A stretch of DNA of 64,000 bases from Candidatus Geothrix odensensis. GTDB lineage: Bacteria; Acidobacteriota; Holophagae; Holophagales; Holophagaceae. A program made the position numbers and the translations under genes. Positions 8,534 through 17,599 of this stretch are shown here, one piece after another. Within the stretch, counting starts at the first letter, position 1; the number at the start of each line of letters is the position of its first letter. The stretch covers positions 189,833-253,832 of the forward strand of contig JADKCH010000005.1 of assembly GCA_016714685.1 (NCBI GenBank). The letters are read 5' to 3'. The notes beneath the pieces were generated by a model. The model had not been told where the DNA came from. It searched no databases and was given only the letters and a program-made list of their open reading frames with translations.

Positions 8534-9676
8534 CTACTTCCAGCTCGCCCAGTAGCCGAGGTTCTCCACCAGCCCGGCCGCGGGCGTGGCCTTGAGGGGA
8601 CGGAAGGTGTCCACCATGACGGCCACCTCGTCGGTGCGCTCCTTGGTGCGGCTGAGGGGGATGGCCTTGGGGTGCGGCCCGTGGTGGATGCCCTGGGGAT
8701 GCCAGGTCACCATGCCGGCGCCGATGCCATCCCGGCTGAAGAAGTGGCCCGCCGAGTAGAACAGGACCTCGTCGTAGTCGATGTTGGAGTGGTAGAAGGG
8801 CACGCGCATGGCGCCTTCCTCCTCCTCGAAGGGCCGGGGCAGGAAGGAGCAGATGACGAAGTTGTTGGCGATGAACGTGGAGTGGGCGCTGGGCGGCAGG
8901 TGGTAGCGGGCGCTGAGGATGGGCCGGATGTCCTTCACGTTGATGCGCCAGACCGTGAGGTCGCCCTTCCAGCCCACCACATCCAGCGGGTTGAAGGGGT
9001 AGAACACCTTGGTGATCTCGTTCTCCCGCTTGATGTGGACGGCCCACTCCCGCGGCGCGGCGTCGTAGGGCTCCAGCTCCGGCGTGTCGATCATGGCGGG
9101 GTCGAAGATGGCATTGGGCCCCAGCTGGTTGCGGTCGGGGATGGTGACCTCGCTGAAGCTCTCGATGAGCAGGTAGCGCTGCGGGGTTGAATCCGGCAGA
9201 AAGCGGTAGGTGGTGCCCCGGGGGATCACCAGGTAGTCGCCGATGGCGTAGGTGAGGGCGCCGAAGGTGGTCTCCAGCCTCCCGCCGCCCGCATGGATGT
9301 AGTAGACGTCGTCGCCATCGGCATTGCGGTAGAAGAAGTCCATGGCGGAGGGCGCCACCCAGTGCAGGGCCACGTCGTGGTTGTGCAGGAGGCAGATGGG
9401 GGCGAAGGCGGCTTCCGTGGAGCCGAACATCGACGCCCGGATGGCCTCGTCCCCGGTGGGTTGCAGGCCGTTCAGATCATAGCTGTGGGGCCGCAGGGGC
9501 CCCTCGATGCGCGTCCAGTCCGTGACGGGATGCAAGCGGTAGAGGTGAGTCGTGCGGCCGAAGAAGCCCTGCCGGGCGTGCTCCTCCTCGAAGGTGCCCG
9601 CGGGCAGGTCCACATGCGCCTGCCGCGTGTGCAGGCCTTTGCGGAGGGGGAACAGTGGCGTTTCCTTCTTGGACAT
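8534..9676 (-). CDS. hmgA: homogentisate 1,2-dioxygenase family protein
   Basis: 380 residues. The enzyme opens the ring of homogentisate to maleylacetoacetate with Fe(II) in tyrosine/phenylalanine degradation. The bicupin architecture is visible: N-terminal barrel with 'FFYRNADGDDVYYIHAGGG' and 'LVIPRGTTYRF' (about 125-170), and a C-terminal barrel with 'FYHSNIDYDEVLFYSAG', 'WHPQGIHHGPHP' (His ligands) near 320-345. It is shorter than the 430-450 residue proteobacterial/animal enzymes and belongs to the compact bacterial branch. The ATG at 9676 has GAGG 5 bases upstream. A fumarylacetoacetate-hydrolase-family gene lies 3.3 kb away; 4-hydroxyphenylpyruvate dioxygenase is not in the window. 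Confidence 0.87.
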   Translation of the reverse strand: MSKKETPLFPLRKGLHTRQAHVDLPAGTFEEEHARQGFFGRTTHLYRLHPVTDWTRIEGPLRPHSYDLNGLQPTGDEAIRASMFGSTEAAFAPICLLHNHDVALHWVAPSAMDFFYRNADGDDVYYIHAGGGRLETTFGALTYAIGDYLVIPRGTTYRFLPDSTPQRYLLIESFSEVTIPDRNQLGPNAIFDPAMIDTPELEPYDAAPREWAVHIKRENEITKVFYPFNPLDVVGWKGDLTVWRINVKDIRPILSARYHLPPSAHSTFIANNFVICSFLPRPFEEEEGAMRVPFYHSNIDYDEVLFYSAGHFFSRDGIGAGMVTWHPQGIHHGPHPKAIPLSRTKERTDEVAVMVDTFRPLKATPAAGLVENLGYWASWK

Positions 9677-9867
9677 CACAACCTCGGGGCGGTCCCCCAT
9701 TATCGCGGGAATCTGTGAGCACAGGCGTCGTCAATTGGCGGCATGGCAGTGGATGGACGCAGCCGCCAAGAGCTGAACGCCTCGCCGGGCCCGCCTCCCC
9801 TTCTAAATTTCTCCCATGACCATTTCTTACCGATATATCCAGTGGGTCTACCCGGGCATATTCCAGT

Positions 9868-9884
9868 CAGGTCGCTGAGACCTG
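9868..9884. promoter_or_regulatory. inverted repeat upstream of the corrinoid operon
   Basis: A perfect 6-bp inverted repeat CAGGTC/GACCTG with a 5-base spacer, 32 bases before the first gene of the corrinoid operon. It could be an operator or a leader hairpin. The rest of 9677-9915, between divergent genes, shows no cobalamin riboswitch core and no clear sigma54 site. Confidence 0.3.
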
Positions 9885-9915
9885 TACGGGTTCCCGCCCT
9901 CTCGGTGGAGACGTC

Positions 9916-10614
9916 ATGGATCGAAATTTCTGCCAGGAACTGCTCGCCGCCATCGAGCGGGCCGACCGCGCCGGCGCGGCCGCCGTGGTCGATGCCTGGG
10001 CCGTGGGCCGTCCCTTCAGCCAGGTGGTCCCCGAGCTGCTGTCCCCCACCCTGGAGTCCTTCGGCTCCCTCTGGTCCCAGGGCCACAGCGGCGTCTCCCT
10101 TGCCACCGGCTATGTGGCCGCCAAAGTCGCGGAAGACGTCCTGTCCCGGCTGCTGCTGGAATCCAGCCAGGATGGCGACCCGGTCCTCCCTGCCAAGGGG
10201 CCGGTGCTCCTGGGCAATGTCGAGGACGATTTCCATCCCCTGGGCCGGAACATGGTCGTGGCCTTCCTCCGGGCCGCCGGCTGGGATGTGCGCGATCTGG
10301 GCGTGGACGTCACGCCGGACCAGTTCGTGGATCTGGCCGAAGAGACCGGGGCCCGGGTGATCGGCGCCTCGGCCATGATGCACACCACCGCCAAGAACGT
10401 GGCCCGGATCCGGGAGGAGATCGACCGGCGCGGCCTGGCCGGAAGGGTCCAGCTCGCTGTGGGCGGCGCCGTCTTCAAGCTGCGGCCCGAGCTCGTGGCG
10501 GACCTGGGCGGCGATGGCACCGCCGCCAGCGCCCTGGAGGCCCCGGCCCTGTTCGAGCGGCTCTGGCAGCGCTCTCTGGAGCTGGCCCCCTCCCCTCTGC
10601 GAGCCCTGCCATGA
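9916..10614 (+). CDS. cobalamin (corrinoid)-binding methyl-carrier protein
   Basis: 232 residues. Two-domain corrinoid protein of the MtbC/MttC/COG5012 kind: an N-terminal four-helix cap (about 1-90) and a Rossmann B12-binding domain (about 93-215). The cobalt-ligating motif DxHxxG is present as 'DFHPLG' near residue 105, in 'LLGNVEDDFHPLGRNMV'. 'GWDVRDLGVDV' and 'IGASAMMHTTAKNV' continue the B12-binding fold. Such proteins carry a methyl group between two methyltransferases. The next gene, overlapping by 4 bases, encodes an MtaA-type methyltransferase. The substrate-specific methyltransferase that would load the corrinoid is not visible here, so a sensing role is also possible. Confidence 0.88.
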   Translation: MDRNFCQELLAAIERADRAGAAAVVDAWAVGRPFSQVVPELLSPTLESFGSLWSQGHSGVSLATGYVAAKVAEDVLSRLLLESSQDGDPVLPAKGPVLLGNVEDDFHPLGRNMVVAFLRAAGWDVRDLGVDVTPDQFVDLAEETGARVIGASAMMHTTAKNVARIREEIDRRGLAGRVQLAVGGAVFKLRPELVADLGGDGTAASALEAPALFERLWQRSLELAPSPLRALP

Positions 10615-11636
10615 ACAGCCTTGAACGGCTCCTGGCCGCCCTCCAGGGCGAGCCCGCCGACCGGCCGCCTCTGTTCCTCAATGCCGGGCTCTACGGCGCG
10701 AAGCTCACGGGCGCCCCCCTCAAGGACCACTACCGGAACCCCGCGATCTACGCCGAGGGCCAGGTCGCCATCCTCGAGACCTTCAGCCCGGACTTCCTCA
10801 TCAGCCCCTTCGTCCTGGCCAGCCTCGGCGAGGCCTTCGGCAGCCGGGTGGCCACCAGCCTCCGCCAGCCGCCCAACGTGGCCGCCTTCGCGGCGGAGTC
10901 CGCCGAGGCGGCGCTCCGGCTGCCGCTGCCCGATGTGGACAGCCACCCGGGCATCCTCTACCTGCGGGAGAGCATCCGCCTGCTCGCCGGGAGGTACGCC
11001 GGGAAAGTGCCCGTCATCGGCCTCCTGGCCAGTCCCGTCGATCTGCCGCCGCTCATCATCGGCCTGGAGGCCTGGCTGGAGGCCCTCCTGTTCCAGCCCG
11101 AGGTCGCCCGGGCCCTCCTCGACCGCCTGACGCCCTTCTTCGCCACCCTCGGCCGGGCCATGCTGCGCGACGGCGCCACGGCACTGGCCCTGACCGCCAA
11201 CCTGACCAACCGCTTCATCGTTCCCGAACGGGTGGTGGAGACCCTGGGGCGGCCCGCGCTCAAGGAGGCCCTGGCCGAGATCCCCGGGCCCGTCATCCTG
11301 CACCACGGAGGCTGTCCCCTGCTCCCCCACCTCCGCGATTTCATGGGCCACCCGAATGTCGTGGGCTATGTCCTCGATGCCGGCGAGGACCTGGGCGCGG
11401 CGCGGCGGGTGCTGGGCGCCGGCCCGCTCCTGCTCGGGAACCTCGGCGGCCCCGACCTGGCGGAACTCCGGCCGGCCGAGATCCGCGTCCTGTGCGACCA
11501 GGCCCTGGCGCAGCGTGGACCGGACCAGCAGGTCGTCCTGGCGACCTGCTGCGCCGACATCCCCCTCGACACGCCACCCGAGTGCATCGAGGTCCTCACC
11601 GACGCCGTGTGCCGTGCCGGAAGGACGACCGCGTGA
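10611..11636 (+). CDS. MtaA/CmuA-type methyltransferase (uroporphyrinogen decarboxylase family)
   Basis: 341 residues, UroD fold. Members of this branch are zinc enzymes that move methyl groups between a corrinoid protein and a thiol or tetrahydrofolate; true HemE makes coproporphyrinogen. The MtaA-like zinc pattern appears as H-x-x-x-C in 'ILHHGGCPLLPH' (near 230) and 'VLATCCADIP' (near 310). The N terminus ('ERLLAALQGEPADRPPLF') and 'NVVGYVLDAGEDLGAARRVLG' fit the family. It starts inside the corrinoid gene (ATGA overlap) and its stop overlaps the DUF1638 start, so all three are co-translated. Genomic linkage to a corrinoid protein favours methyl transfer over haem synthesis. Confidence 0.85.
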   Translation: MNSLERLLAALQGEPADRPPLFLNAGLYGAKLTGAPLKDHYRNPAIYAEGQVAILETFSPDFLISPFVLASLGEAFGSRVATSLRQPPNVAAFAAESAEAALRLPLPDVDSHPGILYLRESIRLLAGRYAGKVPVIGLLASPVDLPPLIIGLEAWLEALLFQPEVARALLDRLTPFFATLGRAMLRDGATALALTANLTNRFIVPERVVETLGRPALKEALAEIPGPVILHHGGCPLLPHLRDFMGHPNVVGYVLDAGEDLGAARRVLGAGPLLLGNLGGPDLAELRPAEIRVLCDQALAQRGPDQQVVLATCCADIPLDTPPECIEVLTDAVCRAGRTTA

Positions 11637-12238
11637 GTCGGCAATCTCGTCCCGTCCGGTGCATCTCCTGCTCGATCTTCCGGCAGGAGATCGAGGCTCT
11701 GCAGGCCTCGGGCCAGCTCGACCTGCCCGTGGATTTCCTGAACTCCATGCTCCACATGGTCCCCGCGAAGCTGGAGGCGCGGCTCCAGGTGGCCCTCGAG
11801 GAAGCGCGCAGGCAGGCTCCCGGCCCGGATGTGGTCCTCGCCTACGGCGACTGCTGCGGGCACATGGAGGACCTCACGGCGGAGCCGGGGACCAGCCGCA
11901 CCGAAGGCATCAACTGCTGCGAGATCATCCTGGGCCGCGAGACCTACCGGAGGCTGCGCCGGGAGGGCGCCTTCTTCCTCATGCCGGAGTGGGCCCGCTC
12001 CTGGCGGCAGGTCTTCGTGGGACAGCTGGGCCTCCTGGGCCCCTGCGCGAAGGCCTTCATGCAGGAGCTGCACACCCGGCTGATCTACCTGGACACCGGC
12101 CTCCTGCCGGTGCCCCGGGAGGAGCTGGCCGCCGCCAGCGAGTTCCTGGGTCTCCCGGTGGAGATCCTTCCCGTCTCCCTCGATCCCCTGCTTGCCAACC
12201 TGCGCCAGGCCGTCCAGACTGCGGGCCACCATGACTGA
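11633..12238 (+). CDS. DUF1638 family protein
   Basis: 201 residues, GTG start overlapping the previous stop (GTGA). It resembles the DUF1638 family, whose function is not established and whose genes often lie near corrinoid methyltransferase genes. It is rich in cysteine at conserved-looking places: 'CISCSIF' at the N terminus, 'YGDCCGHMEDL' near 63 and 'GINCCEIILG' near 85, plus 'MPEWARSWRQVF'. The Cys pattern suggests bound metal or cofactor, but this is inference. Position between the methyltransferase and a sensor kinase suggests a job in loading, activating or reporting on the corrinoid protein. Confidence 0.75.
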   Translation: MSRQSRPVRCISCSIFRQEIEALQASGQLDLPVDFLNSMLHMVPAKLEARLQVALEEARRQAPGPDVVLAYGDCCGHMEDLTAEPGTSRTEGINCCEIILGRETYRRLRREGAFFLMPEWARSWRQVFVGQLGLLGPCAKAFMQELHTRLIYLDTGLLPVPREELAAASEFLGLPVEILPVSLDPLLANLRQAVQTAGHHD

Positions 12239-14591
12239 TCGCCACCAGGGCACCGATGCCGCCGCCGTCCAGTTCATGGTCGTGGACCTGCTCGGCGAGA
12301 TCCTGAAGTTCTCGGAGAGCCCCGCCGGGATGGGCCAGTTCCTGACGCGCAAGCTCCGGGAGGTGCTCGGGGTCCGGGCCGTGGCCATGCTCCAGCACGG
12401 GTCCGACCTCCAGCGCGATCCTCTCCGGATCGTGGCGCTCGAACCCGAGCGGGCGGGGACCGGCAACCTGCTCGCGGGCCTGAGCCAGGTCCTCACCGCC
12501 GACCCTGAGCCGAACCACGCGGCCATCTACTTCCAGCCCCTGGTGCCGAAGGCCCTCGGCGAAGCCCTGGCCAGCCTGGAGGTCAAGTCCCTCAGCCTGA
12601 CGCCGCTGCGCGTGGGCGGCCTGCGCGTGGGCACGCTCATCGCCCTCGACCACCTCGACTTCCAGCGCACGGACGACGTCATCCACATGCTGGACGTGCT
12701 GTCCCCGGTCTTCGCCCTGATCCTGCGCAACGCCCTGCACTTCGAGGCCCAGGAGGAGAAGGTCGTCGCCCAGGCTGAGGAACACCGGGCCCTGCTCCGG
12801 ACGAACCTCGACGGCTACCTCATGGTGAACGCCCGGGGCGACCTGCTCGACGCCAACGACGCGTACCTGCGCATGTCCGGCTATGCCATCGAGGAGCTCC
12901 GGACCCTCCACATGTCCGACCTGGAGGCGGTGGAATCCAGGCACGAGACCGACCAGCACACCGAGAGGATGAAGGCCGAGGGCATGGACCGCTTCCAGTC
13001 CCGGCACAGGCGGAAGGATGGCTCCAGCTTCCCCGTGGAGGTCTCCACGACCTACATTCCCAGTCGGGACCTGATCATCGGCTTCATCCGGGACCTCACC
13101 GAGAAGGTGGAGGCGGAGAAGGCCCTGCGGGACAGCGAGGCCCACCACCGGGAGCTCATCGAGATCCTCGGCGAGGGCGTGGCCAGCACAGACCTCCACG
13201 AGACCATCATCATGGCCAACCCCGAGGCGGCCCGCATCTTCGGGGTGGTCCCCGAGCAGCTGATCGGCCAGAACTTCCGCACCTTCATGGATGACACGGA
13301 CTGGCGGCAGGTAAGGGAGCAGACCACACGCCGGGTGGCAGGGCAGACGGATTCCTACCAGACCCACATCCGCCGGGCCGACGGCACGCGGCGCACCCTG
13401 CAGCTGACCGCCACTCCCCGCCGCGATGCGGCCGGCCAGGTCACGGGCAGCCTGGCCGTCTTCCGCGACATCACCGACGAGCTCCGCACGCAGGAGGCCC
13501 TCCGCCTCTCCCAGAAGATGGAGAGCCTGGGCAACCTCGCGGGTGGCCTGGCCCACGACATGAACAACGTGCTGGGCGCGATCCTCGGCCTCGCCACCAC
13601 CAACCTGGACCTGCAGCCCGAGGGCAGCCGCCTCCACAGCACCTTCCAGACCATCACCAAGGCCTGCCTGCGGGGCCGGAACATGGTCAAGAGCCTCCTG
13701 GACTTCGCCCGGAAGGACATGACCGGCGAACGCTCGGTGTCCCTCAACCACCTCGTCCAGGAGGAGGCCCGGCTGCTGGAGCGGACCATTCCGGCGAGCG
13801 TCGCCATCCGGCTGGACCTCGATCCCCAGGTGGGGACCATCCTCGGCGATCCGGACGCCCTCAGCCTCGTCCTCATGAACCTCTGCGTGAACGCCGTGGA
13901 CGCCATGCCGGAGGGGGGCCACCTCACCCTGGGCACCCGGAACCAGCTCGACGGCAGGGTCCTCCTCACCGTGGCGGACACGGGCAGTGGCATGTCCCCG
14001 GAGACCCTCGAGCACGCCATCGAGCCCTTCTACACGACCAAGCCCCAGGGGAAGGGCACCGGCCTGGGCCTGTCCCTGGCCTACAGCACCGTGAAGGCCC
14101 ACCACGGCGACTTCACGATCCAGAGTCGGCTGGGCCAGGGGACCACCGTGGAGATGCGCTTCCAGCCGGCGCTCACCCAGGCCGAGTCGGCCCCCCGGGA
14201 GGAGGAGGCCACCCAGTCCGGCGCCCCCTGCCACATCCTCCTGGTGGACGACGACGAGCTGATCCAGAGCTCGGTCGCGGCGCAGCTCGAGGTCATGGGG
14301 CACGAGGCCACCGTCACCTCCAGCGGCGAGCAGGCCATGGAGCTGGTGAACGGCGGCTTCCAGCCGGACGCGGTCATCCTCGACATGAACATGCCCGGCT
14401 GGGGCGGAGCCCGCACCCTGCCGCGGCTGCGGGCCGCCCTGCCGGAAGTGCCCATCCTGCTGTCCACGGGCCGGGCCGACCAGCGGGCCCTGGATCTGGC
14501 CCGGGCCATCCAGGGCGTGACCATCCTCGCCAAGCCCTACAGCTTCCGCGAGCTCCAGGCCACCTTCTCGGCCATCCTGCCGAAGCGGTGA
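12231..14591 (+). CDS. hybrid sensor histidine kinase (GAF-like, 2 PAS, HisKA, HATPase, receiver)
   Basis: 786 residues, no membrane segment, so cytoplasmic. Order: GAF-like N-terminal domain (about 15-170), PAS 1 (about 180-290, 'GYLMVNARGDLLDANDAYLR'), PAS 2 (about 305-415, 'IIMANPEAARIFGVVPEQL'), HisKA with phospho-His about 442 in 'GGLAHDMNNVLGA', HATPase with N box 'MNLCVNAVDAMPEGG' and G boxes 'DTGSGMSPE' and 'GKGTGLGLSLAYS', then a receiver with 'LLVDDDE' and phospho-Asp about 718 in 'VILDMNMPGWGG'. It overlaps the DUF1638 gene by 8 bases, so it belongs to the corrinoid operon. No DNA-binding partner is adjacent. The signal is unknown. Confidence 0.9.
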   Translation: MTDRHQGTDAAAVQFMVVDLLGEILKFSESPAGMGQFLTRKLREVLGVRAVAMLQHGSDLQRDPLRIVALEPERAGTGNLLAGLSQVLTADPEPNHAAIYFQPLVPKALGEALASLEVKSLSLTPLRVGGLRVGTLIALDHLDFQRTDDVIHMLDVLSPVFALILRNALHFEAQEEKVVAQAEEHRALLRTNLDGYLMVNARGDLLDANDAYLRMSGYAIEELRTLHMSDLEAVESRHETDQHTERMKAEGMDRFQSRHRRKDGSSFPVEVSTTYIPSRDLIIGFIRDLTEKVEAEKALRDSEAHHRELIEILGEGVASTDLHETIIMANPEAARIFGVVPEQLIGQNFRTFMDDTDWRQVREQTTRRVAGQTDSYQTHIRRADGTRRTLQLTATPRRDAAGQVTGSLAVFRDITDELRTQEALRLSQKMESLGNLAGGLAHDMNNVLGAILGLATTNLDLQPEGSRLHSTFQTITKACLRGRNMVKSLLDFARKDMTGERSVSLNHLVQEEARLLERTIPASVAIRLDLDPQVGTILGDPDALSLVLMNLCVNAVDAMPEGGHLTLGTRNQLDGRVLLTVADTGSGMSPETLEHAIEPFYTTKPQGKGTGLGLSLAYSTVKAHHGDFTIQSRLGQGTTVEMRFQPALTQAESAPREEEATQSGAPCHILLVDDDELIQSSVAAQLEVMGHEATVTSSGEQAMELVNGGFQPDAVILDMNMPGWGGARTLPRLRAALPEVPILLSTGRADQRALDLARAIQGVTILAKPYSFRELQATFSAILPKR

Positions 14592-15956
14592 TCAGGCTTG
14601 TTTCTGCAGCCAGCGGTTGTAGACCCACAGGCTGAGGGCACTGCCGAGGCCGAAGAGGGTGAGGATGATCCAGCCCGTGGCGGCGGCCTTGGGGTCGAGC
14701 TTCAGCAGGCCGTCGGCCTGTTGAACCGCGCCGGCGCACATGACCTTGTTGAAGAGCCAGGCACCGGCGGGGCCGCCCACCAGGCTGCCGATGGCCATGG
14801 GCAGGTTGGCGTAGCCCAGGAACAGGCCCTCCTGGCCCTTGGGCGCCAGGGAGCCGATGTACTCGTAGAGGCGGCTGGAGGCGAACAGTTCGCCGAAGGC
14901 GATGAGGGCCACGGTCAGCACCACGAAGAGGCTGCCCAGGGGCAGCCACATCTTCATGGTCACGCCGCCCGCCATGTAGAGCGGCGCCACGTTGATGAGC
15001 ATGGAGAGGCCGATGATCACGGTGCCCACGATGATGGACTTGATGGGTGGCATCTTGCCAAACAGCTTGGTGATGAGCAGCTGGAACAGCACGATGGTGA
15101 TGGGGTTGGCCATGGTGTAGAGGTCCATGGCCGGAGTCAGTTCCACGGTCTTCTTCACATACAGCGGCAGCACGTTGTAGACCTGGTTGTAGATGAAGTA
15201 GAAGCCGCTGCTCACCACCAGGAACATGACGAAGCGGCCACTGCGGAGGACCTTGAACATGCCGAAGAACACCTCGGGGATGGTGCGCTTGGGCTTGGCG
15301 GGATCCACCAGGGATTCGGGATCGCGGTAGAGCAGTGCCACCACCAGGAAGGCCAACACCGCCGCCACCATGGACACGAGGAAGATGGTGTCGAGCTTGC
15401 CCAGCTTGGTGCGGACGAAGAAGGCCGTGATGCGCCCGAAGACGCTGCCGATGTTGATCACCATGTAGAAGATGGCGAAGGCCAGCGTGGCCTTGCCCAG
15501 GTGCGTGCGCTGCACGGTGCCCGCGATGCACGGTTTCACGAAGGAGCCGCCGATCCCGATCAGCACGATGGCCATGGCCACCGGCGCCATCACGCCCATG
15601 CCCGCCGTGACCTCCTTCCCGGCCTGCAAGGCCAGGGTCTGCCCGCCGAACCAGACCGGATAGCCCATCAGGAAATAGCCGCCCACCAGGAGCACGCAGG
15701 CCAGGAGCAGGCTGCGGCGGAAGCCGATCTGGTCCGCGATGGTGCCGCTGAGGATGGGCAGGAAGTAGACCAGGAACCAGAGCACGCCGTTCAGCGTGCT
15801 GGGCCAGTAGTCGCCCAGCCCCAGGCGCCCCAGGTAGATGACGATGAAGCTCGCCATGGAGTAGTAGGCCGCCCGCTCGAACAGCTCGGTGAGGTTGGCG
15901 TTCCAGAAGCTGGCCGGGAAGGCGTACTTCTCGCGGAAAGTGGGCTCGGAGCTCAT
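14592..15956 (-). CDS. POT/PTR2-family proton-dependent transporter (MFS)
   Basis: 454 residues, about 12-14 membrane segments. The POT signature region is recognisable: 'NLTELFERAAYYSMASFI' near 20 (family ExxERxxYY) and 'FLPILSGTIADQIGFRRSL' near 70. These carriers bring di- and tripeptides, or sometimes nitrate or other small solutes, in with protons. It abuts the hybrid kinase gene tail to tail with no spacer. The start ATG at 15956 has GAGG five bases upstream. Substrate cannot be told from sequence. Confidence 0.85.
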   Translation of the reverse strand: MSSEPTFREKYAFPASFWNANLTELFERAAYYSMASFIVIYLGRLGLGDYWPSTLNGVLWFLVYFLPILSGTIADQIGFRRSLLLACVLLVGGYFLMGYPVWFGGQTLALQAGKEVTAGMGVMAPVAMAIVLIGIGGSFVKPCIAGTVQRTHLGKATLAFAIFYMVINIGSVFGRITAFFVRTKLGKLDTIFLVSMVAAVLAFLVVALLYRDPESLVDPAKPKRTIPEVFFGMFKVLRSGRFVMFLVVSSGFYFIYNQVYNVLPLYVKKTVELTPAMDLYTMANPITIVLFQLLITKLFGKMPPIKSIIVGTVIIGLSMLINVAPLYMAGGVTMKMWLPLGSLFVVLTVALIAFGELFASSRLYEYIGSLAPKGQEGLFLGYANLPMAIGSLVGGPAGAWLFNKVMCAGAVQQADGLLKLDPKAAATGWIILTLFGLGSALSLWVYNRWLQKQA

Positions 15957-16070
15957 GGATACCTCGGGGTCCGATTAGTGTGCCATGGCCCTGCGGGACC
16001 TCGGGCACAGTTGACAATCCCGGGGCCGGGACAACACTCAGGGGGCCAGGCGGCGTCCTGGGGAGGCGCC

Positions 16071-17552
16071 ATGCGTGGACTGGCCTTGGGCAGCGGATTG
16101 GCCCTGATCCTGGCCCTTGCCTGCGGGGGCGGGGCCTCCGCGCCGGCACCCCAGCCCGTCTCCGTGAGCATCTCCCCGGCCGGGGCCAGCGTCTGGACCG
16201 GCGGTACCCAGGCCTTCCAGGCCACGGTGGCCGGCAGTACGAACCAGGCCGTGACCTGGAGCGTGGTGGAGGCTGCTGGCGGCACCATCAGCGCGACGGG
16301 CCTCTACACGGCGCCTGACACCGCCGGCAGCTTCCAGGTGAAGGCCGTCAGCGCGGCGGACGCCACCAAGTCCGCCCAGGCCCCGGTGACCGTGTCGGTC
16401 CAGCCTCCTGCTGGCGCCTGCAATGGCGCGGCCTTGGGCATCGGCGCCAGCCTCCAGGGCTTCCTCCCCTTCCCGGCCGACAGTGCCTGGAACCGCGACG
16501 TGTCCGGCGATCCAGTGGATCCCAACAGCGCCGCCATCATCGCCTTCATCGGCGCCGGCACGGGCCTGCACCCGGACTTCGGCGCGGGCCTCTACGCCGG
16601 CAGTCCCATCGGCATCCCCTATACCGTGGTGGCCTCCGCCGCGCAGCCCAAGGTGGCCGTCACCTTCACCGCCTACGGAGATGAAAGCGACCCCGGGCCC
16701 ATGCCCATCCCCGCCACCGCCCCCGTCGAGGGCGGCAGCGGGTCCACCGGGGATCGCCATGTCCTGGTGCTGGACCGCGATGCCTGCGTGCTCTACGAGC
16801 TGTACCGGGCCTTCCTCCAGGGCGACGGCAGCTGGGCCGCGGACGCGGCCGCCGTGTGGGACCTGAAGGCCAACACCCTGCGGCCCCATGGCTGGACCAG
16901 CGCCGACGCCGCGGGCCTGCCCCTCTTCCCGGGCCTGGCCCGCTACGACGAGGTGGCCGCCGGGGCCATCCCCCACGCCCTGCGCTTCACCGTGCCCGTG
17001 TCCCGGCGCGCCTACGTGCTCCCGGCCACCCACTGGGCCTCCAGCAATACCAGCGCCAGCGCCCCGCCCATGGGGATGCGGGTGCGCCTGAAGGCCGGTG
17101 TGGACATCAGCGCCTATCCCGCCCAGGCCCGCGTCGTGCTCACCGCCCTCAAGCGCTACGGCATGATCCTGGCTGACAACGGCAGCCCCTGGTACATCAG
17201 CGGCGCGCCGGATGACCGCTGGAGCAACGACCAGCTCGCCACCCTGTCCGGCATCAAGGGCTCCGACCTGGAGGTGGTGCAGATGGGCACCGTGTACACC
17301 TCGGTGCCCACCGGCGCCGCGCCGACCATCCCGGCGCTCGCCGCCACCCCCGCCAGCATCGCCAGTGGCGCCAGCAGCCAGCTCACCTGGACCACCACGA
17401 ACACCACCCGCACCTTCATCACCCCGGAGGTCGGCTGGGTGACAGGCACCACCGTGACCGTGCGTCCCACGAGAACCACCACCTACACCCTGGAAGCCCA
17501 GGGGCCCTACGGCAGCGCCACCCGCACCGTGCAGGTGGTCGTCACGCCCTGA
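16071..17552 (+). CDS. Ig-like (BIG2) domain lipoprotein of unknown function
   Basis: 493 residues. Type II signal peptide with lipobox 'LALAC' (modified Cys about residue 18) followed by Gly/Ala-rich linker. Residues about 29-107 form a bacterial Ig-like (BIG2) domain ('VSISPAGASVWTGGTQAFQA', 'VTWSV', 'GTISATGLYTAP'). The middle about 300 residues ('FLPFPADSAWNRDVSGDPVD', 'LVLDRDACVLYELYRAF', 'MGMRVRLKAG', 'YGMILADNGSPWYISG') form a conserved-looking secreted domain that I do not recognise with certainty. A second beta-rich module ends the protein. ATG at 16071 with GGGGAGG upstream. It likely sits in the outer membrane facing out or in the periplasm; function unknown. Confidence 0.8.
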   Translation: MRGLALGSGLALILALACGGGASAPAPQPVSVSISPAGASVWTGGTQAFQATVAGSTNQAVTWSVVEAAGGTISATGLYTAPDTAGSFQVKAVSAADATKSAQAPVTVSVQPPAGACNGAALGIGASLQGFLPFPADSAWNRDVSGDPVDPNSAAIIAFIGAGTGLHPDFGAGLYAGSPIGIPYTVVASAAQPKVAVTFTAYGDESDPGPMPIPATAPVEGGSGSTGDRHVLVLDRDACVLYELYRAFLQGDGSWAADAAAVWDLKANTLRPHGWTSADAAGLPLFPGLARYDEVAAGAIPHALRFTVPVSRRAYVLPATHWASSNTSASAPPMGMRVRLKAGVDISAYPAQARVVLTALKRYGMILADNGSPWYISGAPDDRWSNDQLATLSGIKGSDLEVVQMGTVYTSVPTGAAPTIPALAATPASIASGASSQLTWTTTNTTRTFITPEVGWVTGTTVTVRPTRTTTYTLEAQGPYGSATRTVQVVVTP

Positions 17553-17599
17553 TCAGGGGGGATTCCTTGAGGCCGGTGCAACTCTGGTAGAACGGTGCG

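Noticed and set aside
9677..9915. Cobalamin riboswitch before the corrinoid operon
   Set aside because: No B12-box-like sequence or matching fold could be found; only a short inverted repeat is present.
10611..11636. Haem biosynthesis uroporphyrinogen decarboxylase (hemE)
   Set aside because: Same fold, but the His/Cys zinc pattern and co-translation with a corrinoid protein fit the methyltransferase branch.
14598..17552. A 984-codon rightward open frame spanning the POT transporter and the lipoprotein gene
   Set aside because: Its first half is the antisense of the POT gene with His/Gln/Glu/Asp-rich composition typical of a shadow frame; only the part from 16071, with its own ribosome-binding site and signal peptide, is coding.
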